NCBI GenBank assembly: GCA_934643865.1
Contig: CAKUCX010000028.1
Location: 1-39,965 of the forward strand
DNA from: an uncultured Kiritimatiellota bacterium
Lineage (GTDB): Bacteria; Verrucomicrobiota; Kiritimatiellia; RFP12; UBA1067
DNA: 39,965 bases
Reading direction: 5' to 3'
Numbering within the stretch: position 1 is the first letter of the stretch; every line of letters starts with the position of its first letter. Shown piece by piece: positions 37,316 to 39,965 of the stretch. The position numbers and the translations under genes were made by a program. A model generated the notes under the pieces. That model was given only the letters and a program-made list of their open reading frames with translations, was not told the DNA's origin and made no database searches.

Positions 37316-39868
37316 AAGGTTGCGGGGTTGGTTGCTTGCGTGCTTGCCGGCGCGCTCGGTGCGGCGGAGCTGCCGCAGGGCGTGTCGTTCTCGGAGGACG
37401 GCGCGTTCCGTATGGGGCAGACGCAGGTCGGCGTGCGCCTCGTACCGGCCGAAGGCTGGCACGCGCAGTACCGCAACGGCGCGTTCAAGGTCCTGCGCAG
37501 GGAGGCGACCGCCTCGCGCCGGACGCTGCTGGCGGAGCTGCCGCAGGCCGGCGGCCTCGCGGAGCAGGAGATCGCCGCGAAGCCGGACGGCTCGGCCGCC
37601 GTCTCGTTCACGGCGTCGTTCACGAACCGCCCCGCCTTCCTCGCGGCCTTCATTGAAATCCGGATGTCGACGCAGCTGAAGGGCATCGAGGTGGACGGGC
37701 ACCCCGTCGCGTTCCCGGCTGAGACGGGCGCGGCCGGGCTTGGCTCGTTCCCGCGCGTCGAGACGTTCTCCGTGATGGCCCTCGACGGTACGCGGACGAC
37801 GTTCCGGGGGCCGTTCCCGCTCACGCTGCAGGACAGCCGCGTCTTCGGCGAGACTTGGTTCGAGGCGCGCATCCCGCTTGCGCGGCAGGAGGGCGAGGAG
37901 GGGCTCGCGCTCACGCGCGCGTTCTCCTTCTCCTGCGCGAAGGCGGCGCCGGACGGATTCGCCTTCTTCCATTGGGGGAAGGGGCTGCCCGTCTACACGA
38001 ACGCCGTCTTCCGCGAGGGCCCCGAATGGGTGAAGGCCGACTTCGCCCGCACGACGAAGCCCGGCTCGCCGCTCGACTTCTCCTTCCTGCAGGACGCCCC
38101 GGCGGGCAAGCACGGCTTCCTCACGCGCGGCGCCGACGGGCGCGCCGCCTTCACGGGGAAGCCCGGCATGCGTCCCCGCTTCTACGGCGGCAACTTCGCC
38201 TGGGACGCCTCGCTCCTCGACAAGGACGTCAGCGCGCGTGTGGCGGCCGAGATGCCGCGCCTCGGCTACAACCTCGTGCGCGCGCACCAGCACGACACGA
38301 AGTTCCTCCCGAAGGGCGCCACCGACTCCGCCGCGCTCGACCCCGCTGCGCTCGACCGCTGGGACTGGTTCGTCTACTGCATGAAGTCGAACGGCGTCTA
38401 CTTCACGACGGACTGCTATTCGAGCCGTGCGTTCCTCCCGACGGACGCGGGGCTTGCGTCCTACGCGGGCCCGCTGCGCGCGATGAAGGAGGCGCTCTTC
38501 GAGACGCCCGCCGCGCTCGCGAACTGGAAGCTCTTCACACGCCGCCTCCTTACGCACGTCAATCCCTACACGGGCCTCGCCCTCGTGGACGACCCCGCGC
38601 TCGTCTGCCTGAACCTCGTGAACGAGGAGAACGTGCCCGACGCGAAGCGGCAGATGGAAATCCACCGCGAGCAGCTGCGCTTCCTGCGCGAGGAGCTGAA
38701 GGTGAAGTGCCTTCTCACCTCGCTCAACTACGAATCCCAGCCGGACCTCGTCGTGCGCCGTTCCCTCTTCGACGTCGCCGACCTCCACATGTACTTCTCG
38801 CATCCCAACTCCGACGGGAAGAGGAACTGGTACAGCGGCGTCTTCGCGTCGCAGTTGACGGGCCGTTGGCCGGGGGGCATCTGGGGGAAGCAGTTCCCGA
38901 GCCGCATCTGGGGGATGCCCGTCCTCACGACCGAGTTCCGCCACTGCTGGCCGAACGTCTTCCGCTGCGAGGCGGGCCCGATGATCGGCGCCTACGGGGC
39001 GTTCCAGGACTGGGACGCGCTCGTGGGCTACGGTTACGCGGAGGGGGCGGCGAGCCTGGGCGCGCGGAACTTCAACGCGAACCCCTTCGACACGTGCAAC
39101 GATCCGTTCGCGCTCTTCGGCGAGAAGATTTCCATCCTCATGTTCCGGCGCGGGGACGTACGGCCCGCGCGGCACAAGGTGTGCGTGACCGTGCCGCGCA
39201 CGCTCGTCGACCTGCCGCCGGTGAAGCGGCCGCATGCGTTTCCGGAACCGGTCTGCTCGCTCGGACTCCTGACGGGCGTGGGGAGCGCGGTCGAACGCGC
39301 GCCGGAGGGGATGGACCAGGTGCTTCTGCTCGCCGGGGCGGCCGCGCCGAAGGGCCTTGCGGGCGACCTCCTGAAGACGGCGGCAAACGGCGTGTGGCGC
39401 GGCGACACGGGCGAGACCGTGCTGGATACGCGCGCGCAGACGCTTCTCGTCTCGACGCCGCGCACGGAAAGCTGCACGCTCGCGGAAGGCGCGCTCGCCG
39501 GGGCGTTCCTGCGCGTCTCGGATATCCGCCATCCCACGACCGTGAGCGCACACGCGCTCGACGGGAAGCCGCTTGCGGAAAGCCGCTCCGTCCTCGTCTT
39601 CCACCTGACGGACAGCGCGAACGACGGCGAGTCGTTCACGGATCTCACGATGCGCCATCCCGTCGCGCGCGGGAAGGGGCCGATGCTCGTGCGGCGCGAC
39701 ACGGCGCGCGTGGCGTTTCCGGCGGGCTTCACGGTGACGGCGCTGCGCTGCGACGGCAGTGCGGCGGGTATGCTCGCCCCCGATGCGGACGGCGCGTTCA
39801 CCCTGCGCACGGACGCCTACCCCGGCGCCGTCCTCGCGTACCACCTCACGCGCGCGCAGACGAGGTAG
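37313..39868 (+). CDS. Secreted clan GH-A-like glycoside hydrolase
   Basis: 851 residues from ATG 37313, which puts the signal peptide (MKVAGLVACVLAGALGAAEL) at the very N-terminus; ATG 37295 would add MRRSED. The first 290 residues are beta-rich. The barrel begins near FYGGNFAWDASLLDKDVSAR and has LGYNLVRAHQHDTKF, GVYFTTDCYSSRA, the acid/base Glu438 in NLVNEENVP, DLHMYFSHPN, and the probable nucleophile Glu541 in VLTTEFRHCW, the NE...E arrangement of clan GH-A (GH5, GH2, GH42-like). A C-terminal beta domain follows (about 625-851). The substrate family cannot be named with certainty. Start is preceded by AGGAGG, duplicated (37280-37315). Confidence 0.8.
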   Translation: MKVAGLVACVLAGALGAAELPQGVSFSEDGAFRMGQTQVGVRLVPAEGWHAQYRNGAFKVLRREATASRRTLLAELPQAGGLAEQEIAAKPDGSAAVSFTASFTNRPAFLAAFIEIRMSTQLKGIEVDGHPVAFPAETGAAGLGSFPRVETFSVMALDGTRTTFRGPFPLTLQDSRVFGETWFEARIPLARQEGEEGLALTRAFSFSCAKAAPDGFAFFHWGKGLPVYTNAVFREGPEWVKADFARTTKPGSPLDFSFLQDAPAGKHGFLTRGADGRAAFTGKPGMRPRFYGGNFAWDASLLDKDVSARVAAEMPRLGYNLVRAHQHDTKFLPKGATDSAALDPAALDRWDWFVYCMKSNGVYFTTDCYSSRAFLPTDAGLASYAGPLRAMKEALFETPAALANWKLFTRRLLTHVNPYTGLALVDDPALVCLNLVNEENVPDAKRQMEIHREQLRFLREELKVKCLLTSLNYESQPDLVVRRSLFDVADLHMYFSHPNSDGKRNWYSGVFASQLTGRWPGGIWGKQFPSRIWGMPVLTTEFRHCWPNVFRCEAGPMIGAYGAFQDWDALVGYGYAEGAASLGARNFNANPFDTCNDPFALFGEKISILMFRRGDVRPARHKVCVTVPRTLVDLPPVKRPHAFPEPVCSLGLLTGVGSAVERAPEGMDQVLLLAGAAAPKGLAGDLLKTAANGVWRGDTGETVLDTRAQTLLVSTPRTESCTLAEGALAGAFLRVSDIRHPTTVSAHALDGKPLAESRSVLVFHLTDSANDGESFTDLTMRHPVARGKGPMLVRRDTARVAFPAGFTVTALRCDGSAAGMLAPDADGAFTLRTDAYPGAVLAYHLTRAQTR

Positions 39869-39896
39869 CCGTCCGCTACGTTTTACGTCGTTGCGC

Positions 39897-39955
39897 GCGA
39901 AAGTAAACGCACCATCGCGAAAGTAAACGTACCAGTTCTGCCTGACTTTTGACAA
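39897..39955 (-). mobile_element. Solo insertion-sequence end: two 20-bp-period repeats and TGTC terminus
   Basis: GCGAAAGTAAACGCACC (39897-39913) and GCGAAAGTAAACGTACC (39917-39933) lie 20 bases apart. On the minus strand the block begins TGTCAAAAGTCAGGCAG at 39955, then the two repeats, the layout of terminal repeats of IS21-like elements. No transposase frame lies within the window on either side, so this is a solo end, a remnant, or the edge of an element that continues to the right. The same motif appears at 27-66. Confidence 0.45.
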
Positions 39956-39965
39956 TGCGTCGCAA

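Noticed and set aside
37160..39955. 931-codon minus-strand frame
   Set aside because: Antisense shadow of the GH-A-like gene; Arg/Glu/Ala-rich, no signals.
1..39965. The whole window as one composite transposon flanked by the GCGRAAGTAAACGYACC motif
   Set aside because: It contains housekeeping genes (ruvB, fabDG, acpP, lysA, folD, tRNAs), the two edges differ in layout, and no transposase is present.
1..39965. CRISPR arrays, rRNA genes, complete prophage or integrase
   Set aside because: No regularly spaced repeats, rRNA sequence or phage/integrase proteins were seen on either strand.

Overview
The window looks like a chromosomal segment from a GC-rich, Gram-negative, polysaccharide-degrading bacterium of the PVC superphylum. 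Kiritimatiellota-like or another gut/rumen Verrucomicrobia relative is my best guess. Support: a DUF1549/DUF1501 gene pair of the kind common in Planctomycetes and Verrucomicrobia, a very long autotransporter-repeat-like secreted protein, many secreted glycoside-hydrolase-like proteins, and a FabD with the GLSLGE active-site motif I recall from chlamydial and plant enzymes. No ribosomal RNA is present, so the taxonomy is inference.

Layout. 1-4.5 kb is an accessory, lower-GC patch: a two-gene unit (small hypothetical plus B12-type radical SAM), a scar of truncated secreted-protein genes, and minus-strand small and membrane proteins, one frameshifted, behind a promoter with a 30-bp palindrome. 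4.5-11.2 kb holds two secreted proteins, a beta-helix GH141-like enzyme and a 1513-residue repeat protein. 11.4-12.3 kb is a tandem Hsp20 pair behind a textbook sigma-54 site. 12.4-22.2 kb is a tightly overlapping gene run: DUF1549, DUF1501, a pre-peptidase-like protein with a di-heme c-type tail, a membrane-anchored unknown, lysA, and a DUF4838 protein. It ends in a 36-bp perfect palindrome that also carries the -35 box of a tRNA-Gly/tRNA-Leu pair. 22.3-27.6 kb is a sugar-type locus: a XylR-like AraC regulator, whose 3' end runs antisense into tRNA-Leu, faces a divergent operon of a secreted binding-like protein, an MFS remnant, a Tat phosphoesterase and an alpha/beta hydrolase. 27.6-34.0 kb is folD, an unrecognised 653-residue protein, and a DppB-type permease, GH31 enzyme and DppC-type permease. 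34.0-37.3 kb is housekeeping: fabD, fabG, acpP, ruvB. 37.3-39.9 kb is a clan GH-A-like enzyme with a duplicated ribosome binding site and start.

How it works together. Secreted enzymes (GH141-like, DUF4838, GH31, alpha/beta hydrolase, GH-A) probably depolymerise or de-esterify plant or host glycans. The permease pair may import products, but its ATPase and binding protein are not in this window. Promoters share an extended -10 box (TGnTAtaaT type), and several start codons lie at the predicted transcription start, suggesting leaderless mRNAs. A 17-bp motif, GCGRAAGTAAACGYACC, occurs twice near each window edge and looks like the end of a mobile element.

All function calls come from motif reading by eye; no database search was run.
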